Source of the DNA: Bacillus sp. FJAT-42315
GTDB lineage: Bacteria > Bacillota > Bacilli > Bacillales > Domibacillaceae
NCBI RefSeq assembly: GCF_002797375.1
Contig: NZ_KZ454941.1
Coordinates: forward strand, 522,516-586,515
Length of the DNA: 64,000 bases
Reading direction: 5' to 3'
Shown: one piece after another, positions 15,989 through 24,333 of the stretch
How the letters are laid out: each line of letters starts with the position of its first letter
Numbering within the stretch: the stretch's first letter is position 1
Made by a program: the position numbers and the translations under genes
Notes under the pieces: model-generated
Seen by the model: the letters and a program-made list of their open reading frames with translations, nothing else
What the model was told of the DNA's origin: nothing
The model's database searches: none

Positions 15989-17266
15989 TTATCGACCGAA
16001 GCCCATCGTTGGCTTGTGGGGATCGATATCCCAGTCTTGGCGCCATGTTTTTTTGTTATTCGTTAGTAAGTCCTTGCTAATTTTATCGATGTCGATTTTT
16101 TCTTCGTAATGCCATTGCAAGGCGATCGACATATATAGTTCGTTCAGCTGAGCGATAGAGAGACCAGCTGTGTTTTTTACTAGTCGTTCCATTTCTGCTT
16201 CAGACATGAATTGATCGATCTTTCTTTTTCTTAAATATTGGCTACGTGCTTGTTCATTTGGTAGTTTAATTTCATAGGCGCGATCAAAGCGGCCGGCACG
16301 GTTAATCAACGCCGGATCAATTTTCTCCGGGTAGTTCGTCGTCCCAATTAAGAAGATTCCTTCTTTTGAAACCGCACCATCTAACGTATTCAAAAAGACG
16401 GAGCGAGATTCTTCAGGCATGGAATCAATGTCTTCAATGACAAGAATCATTGGGGCCATTTTCGTAATCGTAGAGAATACTTCTTTAATCGAATAGCTCG
16501 TCGTGTATTCGGTAATTTGCCAGTAAACGACAGGTGCAGAGGTGCTGCCAGCAATCGACTTCACAAGAGTTGTTTTTCCGTTTCCGGGTGCTCCGTAAAG
16601 CAATACCCCTCGTTTGTATGGAATATTATATTTTTTAAAGAAGCTGCCACTGTTCAGAAAGAACTCATCAATGGAGCGAAAGATTTCCGTTTTCATTTCC
16701 TCTTCTAGCAGGACATCTTCGCGGCTCACTTGATGAGTGATTTTCTCGTGGAGCTTTTCGACGCCATCTTCTGTATCAGTAAAAATGTTGATGTAGCCTT
16801 TCATAAATTCTTTTTGTTGTTTATATAGATAATCAATAAATGTAAGTAAGCGCTCGTCACTTTCAGCAAAAATAAAATCCTCTTCATAATCCTCATGGCT
16901 TTGGTAAATAGGAAGCTTCGCTAGTGCTACCTCGTATGCAGGGAAATACAAAATTGAGTTGTTAAGAGATGGTTGAATCATATGCTTATTTTCACCTGTT
17001 ATGGTAGAGTATTGAATATTCTTCGTTTCTAAGCAATCAAAGACATGGGCAAGAATTTGGATATCGTCAGGTTGACGGATCATTAGTTGCTCTACAATTT
17101 CCCAAAGATCATCCTCTCCCTTATGTGAATACATATGAAAGTTGTGTCCGGCTTTATCTAACAATAATGTTTTTATTTCATGAATGTTAATGGCATAATC
17201 GTAATAATGAGGCATCGTCTCTTTTGACACTTTATCAAATGGAATTAATGTTTGAGGTGTTTTCAT
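15989..17266 (-). CDS. YjoB-like AAA ATPase
   Basis: A 425-residue protein, close to the 423 residues I recall for B. subtilis YjoB. The N-terminal half is unassigned; the C-terminal half is an AAA domain with Walker A GAPGNGKTT (near residue 225), Walker B MILVIEDID, sensor-1 IGTTN and an Arg finger region NRAGRFDR. B. subtilis YjoB is a sigma-W-controlled chaperone-like ATPase. I chose ATG 17266 behind AAAGGA; the upstream 16 codons start without an RBS. I did not see a sigma-W promoter here. Confidence 0.78.
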   Translation of the reverse strand: MKTPQTLIPFDKVSKETMPHYYDYAINIHEIKTLLLDKAGHNFHMYSHKGEDDLWEIVEQLMIRQPDDIQILAHVFDCLETKNIQYSTITGENKHMIQPSLNNSILYFPAYEVALAKLPIYQSHEDYEEDFIFAESDERLLTFIDYLYKQQKEFMKGYINIFTDTEDGVEKLHEKITHQVSREDVLLEEEMKTEIFRSIDEFFLNSGSFFKKYNIPYKRGVLLYGAPGNGKTTLVKSIAGSTSAPVVYWQITEYTTSYSIKEVFSTITKMAPMILVIEDIDSMPEESRSVFLNTLDGAVSKEGIFLIGTTNYPEKIDPALINRAGRFDRAYEIKLPNEQARSQYLRKRKIDQFMSEAEMERLVKNTAGLSIAQLNELYMSIALQWHYEEKIDIDKISKDLLTNNKKTWRQDWDIDPHKPTMGFGR

Positions 17267-17393
17267 AAATAACGTCCTTTCGTCTATCGTAGTACTATAA
17301 GAAAATTTAACCATATTATAACATTATTTTCATTAGTAAAAAGAAGCATTGTTTTTTCTCTACTTAGGTGGAGAGAAGAACCTTATTGAAAAA

Positions 17394-17486
17394 TTGACGC
17401 GGCTTTTAACATATTTTATACTTGGAAGATAACTGTGAATTTTTATCCCGTTATGTTTTGGAGGGACTTAATTATTATGCTATAAT
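17394..17486 (+). promoter_or_regulatory. Two sigma-A promoters before the O-antigen-ligase-like gene
   Basis: TTGACG (17394), 17 bp, TATACT (17417); and TTGGAG (17458), 17 bp, TATAAT (17481) with a TGC extended -10. Confidence 0.6.
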
Positions 17487-17524
17487 TCTTCTAGTTTATA
17501 GTACCTAAAGGAAGGTTTAGTTGA

Positions 17525-18976
17525 ATGGCAGATTTTTTCAGAAATAATATTTTATTTGTTTTCTCTGTTTGTTTAATGTTTACTAGTTTGTTGCTTCAAC
17601 AATCATTAATTGGTTTGGCTGTATCTGCGATGCTTGCCTTAGTTGCTTTCATCCGGCCTAAAGTAGGTCTTTCGTTATTACTCATCTATTTTCCTCTTCG
17701 TTCGTTTATTATAGAAGTGAATCCTGCAATGAAGATTGCTGGCGATATTATAGTTTTAGCAGCGTTGTTTCACGTTGTTTGGTTAGGTCGAAAAGATGTG
17801 AAGTCTTTATTTCAATTTGCTATCTATGAATGGGCTTTCTTTTTGTTTCTTGCACTTGGTTCGATTTCGGCGCTTTTTTCAGATGTTAGTATACCCGCCA
17901 TTATTTTTCAACTTAGAGCATTTATGATCACGTATTTCTTATACTATATCGTAAAGCGTTTAGATATTGATAAAGAGGATGTTAAGAAGTTCTTTTGGAT
18001 CACGATTGTGGTTGCAACTGTCGTTGTGGTTCAAGGTCTTGTAGAAAAGATGTCAGGTAGAACATTACTAATGCCTGATACTTGGGTCAATACGGTGTTA
18101 TCTCCTACAAACCGCCCTCGCATTTATGGCTTGGTCAATAACCCGAATCGATTAGCGGTGTATTTATCTTTTGCGATCATAGCAGTGTTATATCTTTATG
18201 ACCGTGTGTCTAAAGGCAAAAAAATATCCCTCGCTGTCTTATCGGTATTCTTTGCTGGTACCGCGCTATTAACATATTCAAGAGGAACGGCGATTGCTTT
18301 TTTCATCGGGCTAGTGATTTATTGGCTGTTGACACGTTATACGAAAACGGTCATTCGGATCGCGGCTATGGTGGCGATCAGTTTCGTCGTCGTTTTATAT
18401 CCGGTGAATCAAATCACTCAATGGGTAGCCAATTCAAACTTTGATTTGGGACCGGAGACTCCAGGAACTAATACTGAAGTGCCAAAAGAGGGAGTTGATC
18501 AAAGCGAGCGTTTTAAAGAAACGTTTGATCAAAATACAGTTGAATTAAGTAAAACCTCTGGAAGATTATTTATTGTGACAAAAGGATTGGAGATTTTCCG
18601 TGATCACTTAATTATTGGTACAGGCTTTGCCACATTTGGTGACTCAGCGACGAAGTCATACCTTTCACCGATTTATGAAAAATATGAAATACCTTCCCAT
18701 ATCTATGCGGATAATCAATACATTCAAGTAATGGCGCAAACGGGTATATTAGGTGTCATTACATTTGCTGTATTTTTACTAGGAATGTTAGGCGCACTGT
18801 GGAAAAATCGTCATGTTAATAAAGAAGGTTCTTTCTTGATGATTTCTATCTTACTCGGCATTTTTGCCCTCGGTACGTTGTATAATATATGGGAAGATAA
18901 AACATTTACTACTTATTATTTTATGATGTTAGCCTATGTGTTACATCATCAGCGAGACGTTCGCTATAAATATTGA
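17525..18976 (+). CDS. O-antigen ligase/polymerase-like membrane protein
   Basis: A 483-residue protein with about ten or more membrane helices and a large outer loop near residues 305-400, with the NNPNRLAVYLS and YSRGTAIAF segments and the loop motif (H)IYADNQYIQVMAQTGILG typical of the Wzy_C/WaaL superfamily. Such proteins polymerise or attach surface glycans. No glycosyltransferase genes adjoin it here, so the substrate is unknown. RBS AAAGGAAGG before ATG; its own promoters and terminator make it a single-gene unit. Confidence 0.82.
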   Translation: MADFFRNNILFVFSVCLMFTSLLLQQSLIGLAVSAMLALVAFIRPKVGLSLLLIYFPLRSFIIEVNPAMKIAGDIIVLAALFHVVWLGRKDVKSLFQFAIYEWAFFLFLALGSISALFSDVSIPAIIFQLRAFMITYFLYYIVKRLDIDKEDVKKFFWITIVVATVVVVQGLVEKMSGRTLLMPDTWVNTVLSPTNRPRIYGLVNNPNRLAVYLSFAIIAVLYLYDRVSKGKKISLAVLSVFFAGTALLTYSRGTAIAFFIGLVIYWLLTRYTKTVIRIAAMVAISFVVVLYPVNQITQWVANSNFDLGPETPGTNTEVPKEGVDQSERFKETFDQNTVELSKTSGRLFIVTKGLEIFRDHLIIGTGFATFGDSATKSYLSPIYEKYEIPSHIYADNQYIQVMAQTGILGVITFAVFLLGMLGALWKNRHVNKEGSFLMISILLGIFALGTLYNIWEDKTFTTYYFMMLAYVLHHQRDVRYKY

Positions 18977-18983
18977 TCGCTAG

Positions 18984-19019
18984 GCACCTCCAGGAAACTT
19001 GTTGGAGGTGCTTTCTTTC
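18984..19019 (+). terminator. Terminator
   Basis: GGCACCTCCA, short loop, TGGAGGTGC, CTTTCTTTCT. Confidence 0.8.
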
Positions 19020-19059
19020 TAAGATGGCGTTTTGAAATTTGGAGAAAGGGAGTGGGATT

Positions 19060-19983
19060 TTGGAAAAGGAACATTGGTTAACGATGTCAGATGGACATGA
19101 AGTGTTTTTGACGGAGTGGATGAATGATGAAGTGAAGCCTAAAGCGGTGTTGCAAATTGCTCATGGTATGACGGAGCATAGTAAGCGGTATCGTGAGCTA
19201 GCTGAACATTTAGTATCGATGGGGTTTGTCGTCTATGGCAATGACCATCGAGGGCATGGACGAACAGGGGAGAAAAATGGCTTACTCGGCTTTTTCGCTG
19301 AGGAAAATGGGTTTGAGCGGGTCGTGGATGATTTAAAAGAGATTAATGATGAGATTCATTGTACACATCCTGACCTTCCCATATTTATAATGGGGCATAG
19401 CATGGGCTCTTTTTTAGTTCGTCGCTATTTACAGCGCTTTTCTGGAACGGTCAATGGTGTGATTATTTCCGGAACGGGAAGTGATCGTGGACTGTTAGGA
19501 AAGATGGGAAGAATGTTAGCTAAAGCTGAAATGAAAATACGTGGAAAAAGAACGAAAAGTCCGTTATTAGATAAGTTATCATTTGGAGATTTTAATAAAA
19601 AGTTCACAGATGTGCAAACTAAGTTTGATTGGCTTTCTAGAGATCGTGAGCAAGTGCAAATATATGTGGCTGATCCTTATTGTGGGTTCATTCCGACCTC
19701 GGGGTTCTTTTATGATTTATTCACCGGTTTAGAGACAATTCATCAGCCGGGCGAAGTGAGCCGCATGGAAAAAGACATACCTTTTTTCTTCATTAGCGGC
19801 GACCAAGACCCCGTTGGTGAGTACTCTAAAGGAGTTCTTCGTGTAATCGATCAATATAAGCAGCAAGGGTTCACTACTATTGATTACAAGCTATATAAAG
19901 AAGGTCGACACGAAATGATCAACGAAACCAATCGTCAACAAGTGATTGAAGACATTGCGAATTGGCTTCAAGAGCGGTTGTAG
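19060..19983 (+). CDS. Alpha/beta hydrolase, monoacylglycerol lipase type
   Basis: A 307-residue cytosolic serine hydrolase. Seen: the N-terminal strand motif GHEVFLTEW, oxyanion region AHGMTEHSKRY, DHRGHGRT, the nucleophile elbow GHSMGS, the acid in SGDQDPVG and the catalytic His in EGRHEMINE. This is the Hydrolase_4 (lysophospholipase/monoacylglycerol lipase) pattern. TTG 19060 is seven bases after GGGAG; the in-frame TTG at 19039 has no RBS. It is followed closely by the BrkB-family gene, likely one operon. Confidence 0.88.
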   Translation: MEKEHWLTMSDGHEVFLTEWMNDEVKPKAVLQIAHGMTEHSKRYRELAEHLVSMGFVVYGNDHRGHGRTGEKNGLLGFFAEENGFERVVDDLKEINDEIHCTHPDLPIFIMGHSMGSFLVRRYLQRFSGTVNGVIISGTGSDRGLLGKMGRMLAKAEMKIRGKRTKSPLLDKLSFGDFNKKFTDVQTKFDWLSRDREQVQIYVADPYCGFIPTSGFFYDLFTGLETIHQPGEVSRMEKDIPFFFISGDQDPVGEYSKGVLRVIDQYKQQGFTTIDYKLYKEGRHEMINETNRQQVIEDIANWLQERL

Positions 19984-20016
19984 GGGAGGGCTGTAAGAGA
20001 AAGGTAGTGGGAGGTC

Positions 20017-20850
20017 ATGAGGCTAGTTCGAGTGGTAGTACGCCGTTTTTTTGCAGAGCGTTTTTTTGATCAGGCGGCGCAAACAGCTTATTATTTGTTG
20101 GTGTCTGTCGTTCCTTTTTTGATTTTTATGTTGTCTTTAATGAGTTTTTTTCCGATCAAGGAGGGCGATATCTTAGGGTTTCTTGAACCTTACGCACCAG
20201 GGAACTCATACAGCTTGATTAAGGAAAACGTTCAAGCGATTGTGGCAGGAGGCCAAGGACAGACGATGTCGATTAGTTTTCTTTCTACATTTTGGTTATC
20301 TTCGATGGCGATTCAATCACTCGTTCGTTCGTTGAACGACGCCTATAGTATTCAGCGGCGCCTCTCTTTTTTCACCGGGTTGTTTCGAGATTTAGGAGTG
20401 ACCTTAATCTTTATGTTTCTTGTTCCAGTCTCCTTTATGATCCCTCTTCTAGAGCGCTTGCTTCATTTATTAATTTCTACGGAAGTAATCGGCACGATTG
20501 AAGTGCTGACACCGTATTTTAAAATTTGGACGGTAGTGAAATGGGGATTGGGTACGCTGTTTTTGTTTCTCTTTTTTCTCTTATTTTATAAAATTTTGCC
20601 GAATGGTAAACAGGCGCTTCGATATGTTATTCCAGGCGCCTTATTCGCTGCTATTTGCTGGCAGGTAGCATCTGTCATGTTTGGAGAATATGCCAGTTCT
20701 GTTAACTACACGCGCATTTATGGTCAGTTAGCTGGGATCATTATTTTAATGCTGTGGTTTTATTTATCCTCTGTAGTGTTATTGCTTGGAGGCTTGATCA
20801 ATGCGGAGTATGAAAAAATGAATAAAATAAAAGCGTGGCCCCGATCATGA
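20017..20850 (+). CDS. YihY/BrkB-family membrane protein
   Basis: A 277-residue protein with about six membrane helices and the family pattern: the N-terminal FFAERFFDQAAQTAYYLLVSVVPFL, the central WLSSMAIQSLVRSLNDAY and the C-terminal YTRIYGQLAGIIILMLWFYLSSVVLLLGGLINAEYE. The family (UPF0761; B. subtilis YfkH) has no settled function despite the name virulence factor BrkB. It starts 33 bases after the hydrolase gene. The terminator overlaps its last codons. Confidence 0.88.
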   Translation: MRLVRVVVRRFFAERFFDQAAQTAYYLLVSVVPFLIFMLSLMSFFPIKEGDILGFLEPYAPGNSYSLIKENVQAIVAGGQGQTMSISFLSTFWLSSMAIQSLVRSLNDAYSIQRRLSFFTGLFRDLGVTLIFMFLVPVSFMIPLLERLLHLLISTEVIGTIEVLTPYFKIWTVVKWGLGTLFLFLFFLLFYKILPNGKQALRYVIPGALFAAICWQVASVMFGEYASSVNYTRIYGQLAGIIILMLWFYLSSVVLLLGGLINAEYEKMNKIKAWPRS

Positions 20851-20870
20851 TCAGGACTACGCTTTTATTT
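20824..20870. terminator. Bidirectional terminator overlapping two gene ends
   Basis: AAAATAAAAGCGT...ACGCTTTTATTTT; the stem includes the last codons of the YihY gene and reaches the stop codon of the SLH gene on the other strand. Confidence 0.8.
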
Positions 20871-21853
20871 TATTGATAGTAGTACCACTTATGCTCGAAT
20901 TCAAGCTCTGCTGTGTCATTAAAGTTGATGCGATTTTTCACTTCGCTAGGAGAGAAGTAGAAAGCTGTTGCTTTTTTCTGTTTTGGTGCTAATGTTATAT
21001 TTTGATATTTGCGCAATGACGTCGATTGAGCGACGAGTGTGTTATTGATGTAAAGTGTATATTTTCCTTGAATATCGAATACTTCATTGTTCGTATTGTT
21101 GAAAAGCACAACGTTCATTTTCAAGCGTCCGTCCGACTGTAATTGTGTGCCTGTAACGGTAACTTGAACGCCTGAACGGAATTGTTCATTCAGCGTGCGA
21201 GCGATAAAAACAGCAAATTCTGTACGGTTCGTCGCTTTGCTTGGAAGAAAGTTACCTTTGTTATCCCCGTTAGCTATTCCGTTGAATGCTACCGCTTGAA
21301 CATATTTATAGTACCAAGTGTTGCTTTTCACATCTTTGAAATTAGTAGGCGAAGAATAGCTTAAACCGAAGCTTTCTGTTAAGATTTTCGCCATTTGAGC
21401 TCTTGTTAATTTATCGTTCGGTTTGAAATAAGTCGCTTTGCTGAAAATACCGTATTTAGTTAATACAGCAATGGCATTATAAGCGTAGTGAGATGTTGGA
21501 ACATCACGGAATCCAGGGTTTGGAGCCGTTTCCTTATCTATCCCTAAAGCTCTTGCTAACATAACGGCTGCTTGCCAACGATTTACAGGATCCTTCACAC
21601 CGAAATTTCCATTTTTGTAGCCTTGGATAATGCCATGTTTAACAAGAAAATCAATTTCTTGTTTTGCCCAATATGTACTTGGTACATCTCTAAAAGTAGT
21701 AGAGTTTGCCGCTTGGTAGGTCATTTGACCATCATTGTAAGTGTACTTTCCGCTTAAACTACCTTCTAGAGTTGCTGCGGATGGAGTAGCTACTGGAATG
21801 AAAAGTATAACGGCTAAAAGGGCTATTAATAAAGATTTAAACCTTGCCTTCAA
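20870..21853 (-). CDS. Secreted SLH-domain protein, second copy
   Basis: A 327-residue secreted protein: signal peptide (about 1-28), a short spacer, then three SLH modules (FRDVPSTYWAKQEI...GYKNGNFG, FRDVPTSHYAYNAI, FKDVKSNTWYYKYV...GDNKGNFLP) and a 100-residue beta-rich C-terminal domain. It would anchor to wall polymer. The TTG start at 21853 follows AGAGGTG; no good start lies further upstream. Same architecture as the gene at 8072, but the C-terminal domain differs. Confidence 0.85.
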   Translation of the reverse strand: MKARFKSLLIALLAVILFIPVATPSAATLEGSLSGKYTYNDGQMTYQAANSTTFRDVPSTYWAKQEIDFLVKHGIIQGYKNGNFGVKDPVNRWQAAVMLARALGIDKETAPNPGFRDVPTSHYAYNAIAVLTKYGIFSKATYFKPNDKLTRAQMAKILTESFGLSYSSPTNFKDVKSNTWYYKYVQAVAFNGIANGDNKGNFLPSKATNRTEFAVFIARTLNEQFRSGVQVTVTGTQLQSDGRLKMNVVLFNNTNNEVFDIQGKYTLYINNTLVAQSTSLRKYQNITLAPKQKKATAFYFSPSEVKNRINFNDTAELEFEHKWYYYQ

Positions 21854-22117
21854 TTGTAAACACCTCTCAATTTTCAGAATTGTAATCATAATTACTTTAA
21901 CAAATAGATGGAAGTTTTATCTACAAAAATTTTCAAAATAGTAATTTTTAACTAGTTTGATAGCGTGATAAGGAATATGAAACTTTCTTTTTTATAAAAA
22001 AGCAGTAAATGTTGAATAGGACAGTCAAGAAGGGCTAAAGATAAACATAAAAAAAGCCTCGTTCTATTCAATGAACAAGACTTTCTTTATGAAATAATTA
22101 ATAACAATGTTCTGGCT

Positions 22118-22594
22118 TTATGAATCAATCTTGCTACTCTCTTTATTCTTCAACATGTATGTAATACAATTTGTGGCACGGTCTAATTGTTTGTAATAGA
22201 CATGAGGAGAGCAGTTTAAGGGTAATTTGACGCCATTTTTAAAACAGACCACCATTTTTCCTTTGATTGAAGAATGAGATTGTACATGGCGTGGGAATAT
22301 CCAGCAGCAGCCGGGTTCTTCAGGTGAAATCGTAGGAAAGGTATAGATTAGTTCTTCATGGCAGATTAACAATGGCGTTTTTTTGTAATAGTTTAATTGC
22401 TTACGAGTTGCTTGTAGACGGCCTTCGTAGGTAAATAGACGGTGTAAACATGCTTTGTTTAACAGTTGTTTCGCTGTCTCGTGGGTGTAGTACGTTCCTT
22501 TCTCGTCGTAAATAATCGTATGAAAACCCTTTTGACGATGCTCTACAAGCCCCATTGTACTTGTAGAAGGCAGATAACTCTCAACAAAAACCAT
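22118..22594 (-). CDS. ComK-like competence transcription factor
   Basis: A 158-residue protein whose central part follows ComK: GRLQATRKQLNYYKKTPLLI, then FPTISPEEPGCCWIFPRHVQ, FKNGVKLPLN and YYKQLDRATNCITYML. These match ComK's AGRK..T...KPPI, FPT.S...CGWI..HV, FSNG..ELPI and QVYRTAWL in order. It is shorter than B. subtilis ComK (192 residues), lacking part of the C-terminus used for MecA-mediated degradation, so control may differ. ATG 22594 follows AAAGGAGGGGG. Confidence 0.78.
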   Translation of the reverse strand: MVFVESYLPSTSTMGLVEHRQKGFHTIIYDEKGTYYTHETAKQLLNKACLHRLFTYEGRLQATRKQLNYYKKTPLLICHEELIYTFPTISPEEPGCCWIFPRHVQSHSSIKGKMVVCFKNGVKLPLNCSPHVYYKQLDRATNCITYMLKNKESSKIDS

Positions 22595-22751
22595 CAAAAA
22601 TTCCCCCTCCTTTGTAATCAATACTATAGTAATCATTATATGTAAATTATTCCAATGGATGATATTAAAAATATGTAAATTTTTTTAATGTTTTGTTATT
22701 TACTCTGAATTAACGGAAGGAGAACAGAGATGTAGGTGGGGGGGAGGTTCA

Positions 22752-22847
22752 TTGAGTGATCATCCTCAACTAGAAACCATTACCCACCTCGCAGAAAAAA
22801 TCATGAAAATGCAGAAGGCGCAGATTCCTTACAATATGCAAATATGA
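22752..22847 (+). CDS. Possible 31-aa peptide
   Basis: TTG start four bases after GGGGGAGG, then a 31-codon hydrophilic frame beginning MSDHPQLETITHLAEKI. The RBS is strong but close. No family recognised. It may be spurious. Confidence 0.3.
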   Translation: MSDHPQLETITHLAEKIMKMQKAQIPYNMQI

Positions 22848-22892
22848 ATAATTTATGCATTTTGTAATGTTTTTGTAGAGGTTTAACCCTTT

Positions 22893-22921
22893 ATTAATCA
22901 GAAAATTCTGAATGGTATAAT
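22893..22921 (+). promoter_or_regulatory. CodY-like box overlapping the permease promoter
   Basis: ATTAATCAGAAAATT (22893-22907) matches the CodY consensus AATTTTCWGAAAATT at 12 of 15 positions and ends 8 bp before TATAAT (22916), which has an extended TGG. Binding would repress the permease-amidohydrolase operon in rich medium. Match is seen; regulation is inferred. Confidence 0.4.
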
Positions 22922-22974
22922 TTTTGCATTATTTTACCGAAGCGTGTTTTTGATATTCTTAAGGGGGTTGTTAT

Positions 22975-24318
22975 ATGTCAGGTTCAAAAGAAATGAATAG
23001 GTCGTTAACGCTTGTTCCAGTGGTATTGTTTGGTTTTTCGTTTATGGCGTTAGCAACGGTGTTTAGTACGTATGGTATTGCAGCTGAGATTTCGAACGGA
23101 ATGGTTCCAGGAGCTTATGTGCTGGCGATGGTCGTCATGATGTTTACCGCTTATAGTTATGGGCAAATGTCAAAGGCTATTCCATCAGCAGGCTCTGCTT
23201 ATGCATATACGCAAAAATCGATTAACCCTTACGTTGGATTTATGGTTGGTTGGGCGATTTTGATGGATTATTTGTTTATTCCAATGGTCAATTATTTGTT
23301 GTTCAGCATTTTTTTCTCGGCGGCTTTTCCAGCAGTTCCGCCGTATGTGTGGGTGTTAGGGATGTTGTCATTAGTTACATTTATCAATGTTAAAGGAGTA
23401 AAACTGGCTGCAAAAGCGAATGCTTTCATCACAATTTTTTCTCTTTTATTCATTGTACTGTTTATCGGTTTATCAATTAAAGAAATTCTCAGTGGAACAG
23501 GTAGTGGCACACTGTTATCGCTAGAACCGTTCTACAATTCAGAGCAGCCTTTTTCTTTTGTTGTAGCGGGAGCGGCTCTTCTGTGCTTCTCGTTTCTCGG
23601 ATTTGATTCAGCGACGACGTTTGCAGAGGAGACAGTCAATCCGAGAAAGACCATTCCACGTGCCGTATTTATTATTACGTTAGCTGGAGGGATTGTTTTT
23701 GTAAGCGTTTCCTATTTTGCTCACCTTGTGTGGCCAGATTTTAGTACATTCACTAATGCAGACTCGGCTGCTCATGAAATCATTGCTCTTGTTGGAGGAA
23801 AGGTATTTACTTCCTTGTTCCTTGCTGTGTATGCTGTAGCCGCGTTTGGTTCAGCAATGTCGTCGCAGGCGAGTGCTTCTCGTGTTCTTTATGCGATGGG
23901 ACGTGATGGTCAACTACCGAAAAAATTCTTTGGAGCGCTCCACTCCAAATATGAAACGCCAGTCAATAATATTTTAGTCATTAGCGGCTTTTCATTGCTT
24001 GCTTTGTTTTTAAGTTTAACGCTTGTTGCTTCATTTATTAACTTTGGAGCGTTTCTTGCATTTACATGCGTAAACATTGCGGTGATTGCTTATTATTTTG
24101 TCCGAAAAAAAGAGCGTTCATTGAAGGGGACGATTATGTATTTGATTATTCCGTTGATTGGGGCTGGGCTAGATTTATGGTTGCTCATTAATCTCGATAT
24201 TCATTCTAAGGTACTAGGTAGCATTTGGTTTGTGATTGGCTTTATTTATATGCTCTTTTTAACGAAAGGATTTAAGCAAAAGCCGCCTGAATTAAAACTA
24301 TCATTGGATCATTCATAA
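22975..24318 (+). CDS. APC-family amino acid/polyamine permease
   Basis: A 447-residue permease with about 12 membrane helices. The family pattern is clear: FGFSFMALATVFSTYG at helix 1, PSAGSAYAYTQKSINPYVGF, FSFLGFDSATTFAEETVNPRKTIPRA in helix 6 and its loop, and SASRVLYAMGRDGQLPKKF. It is most like the PuuP/YhdG-type branch. The next gene, a YtcJ-type amidohydrolase, follows after 15 bases, so the permease probably imports that enzyme's substrate or precursor. Confidence 0.85.
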   Translation: MSGSKEMNRSLTLVPVVLFGFSFMALATVFSTYGIAAEISNGMVPGAYVLAMVVMMFTAYSYGQMSKAIPSAGSAYAYTQKSINPYVGFMVGWAILMDYLFIPMVNYLLFSIFFSAAFPAVPPYVWVLGMLSLVTFINVKGVKLAAKANAFITIFSLLFIVLFIGLSIKEILSGTGSGTLLSLEPFYNSEQPFSFVVAGAALLCFSFLGFDSATTFAEETVNPRKTIPRAVFIITLAGGIVFVSVSYFAHLVWPDFSTFTNADSAAHEIIALVGGKVFTSLFLAVYAVAAFGSAMSSQASASRVLYAMGRDGQLPKKFFGALHSKYETPVNNILVISGFSLLALFLSLTLVASFINFGAFLAFTCVNIAVIAYYFVRKKERSLKGTIMYLIIPLIGAGLDLWLLINLDIHSKVLGSIWFVIGFIYMLFLTKGFKQKPPELKLSLDHS

Positions 24319-24333
24319 GGGAGGAGAGGGAAC

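Larger units (their letters stand above)
22595..22974. other. Intergenic region with a tiny ORF and permease control sites
   Basis: Holds the ComK-like promoter region (minus), a 31-codon ORF at 22752 and a CodY-like box and promoter before the permease gene. Nothing else recognised. Confidence 0.5.

Noticed and set aside
17270-17400. Sigma-W promoter for the YjoB-like gene
   Set aside because: TGAAAA is present on the minus strand but no CGTA at 16-17 bp; a sigma-A-like TATAAT is the better fit.
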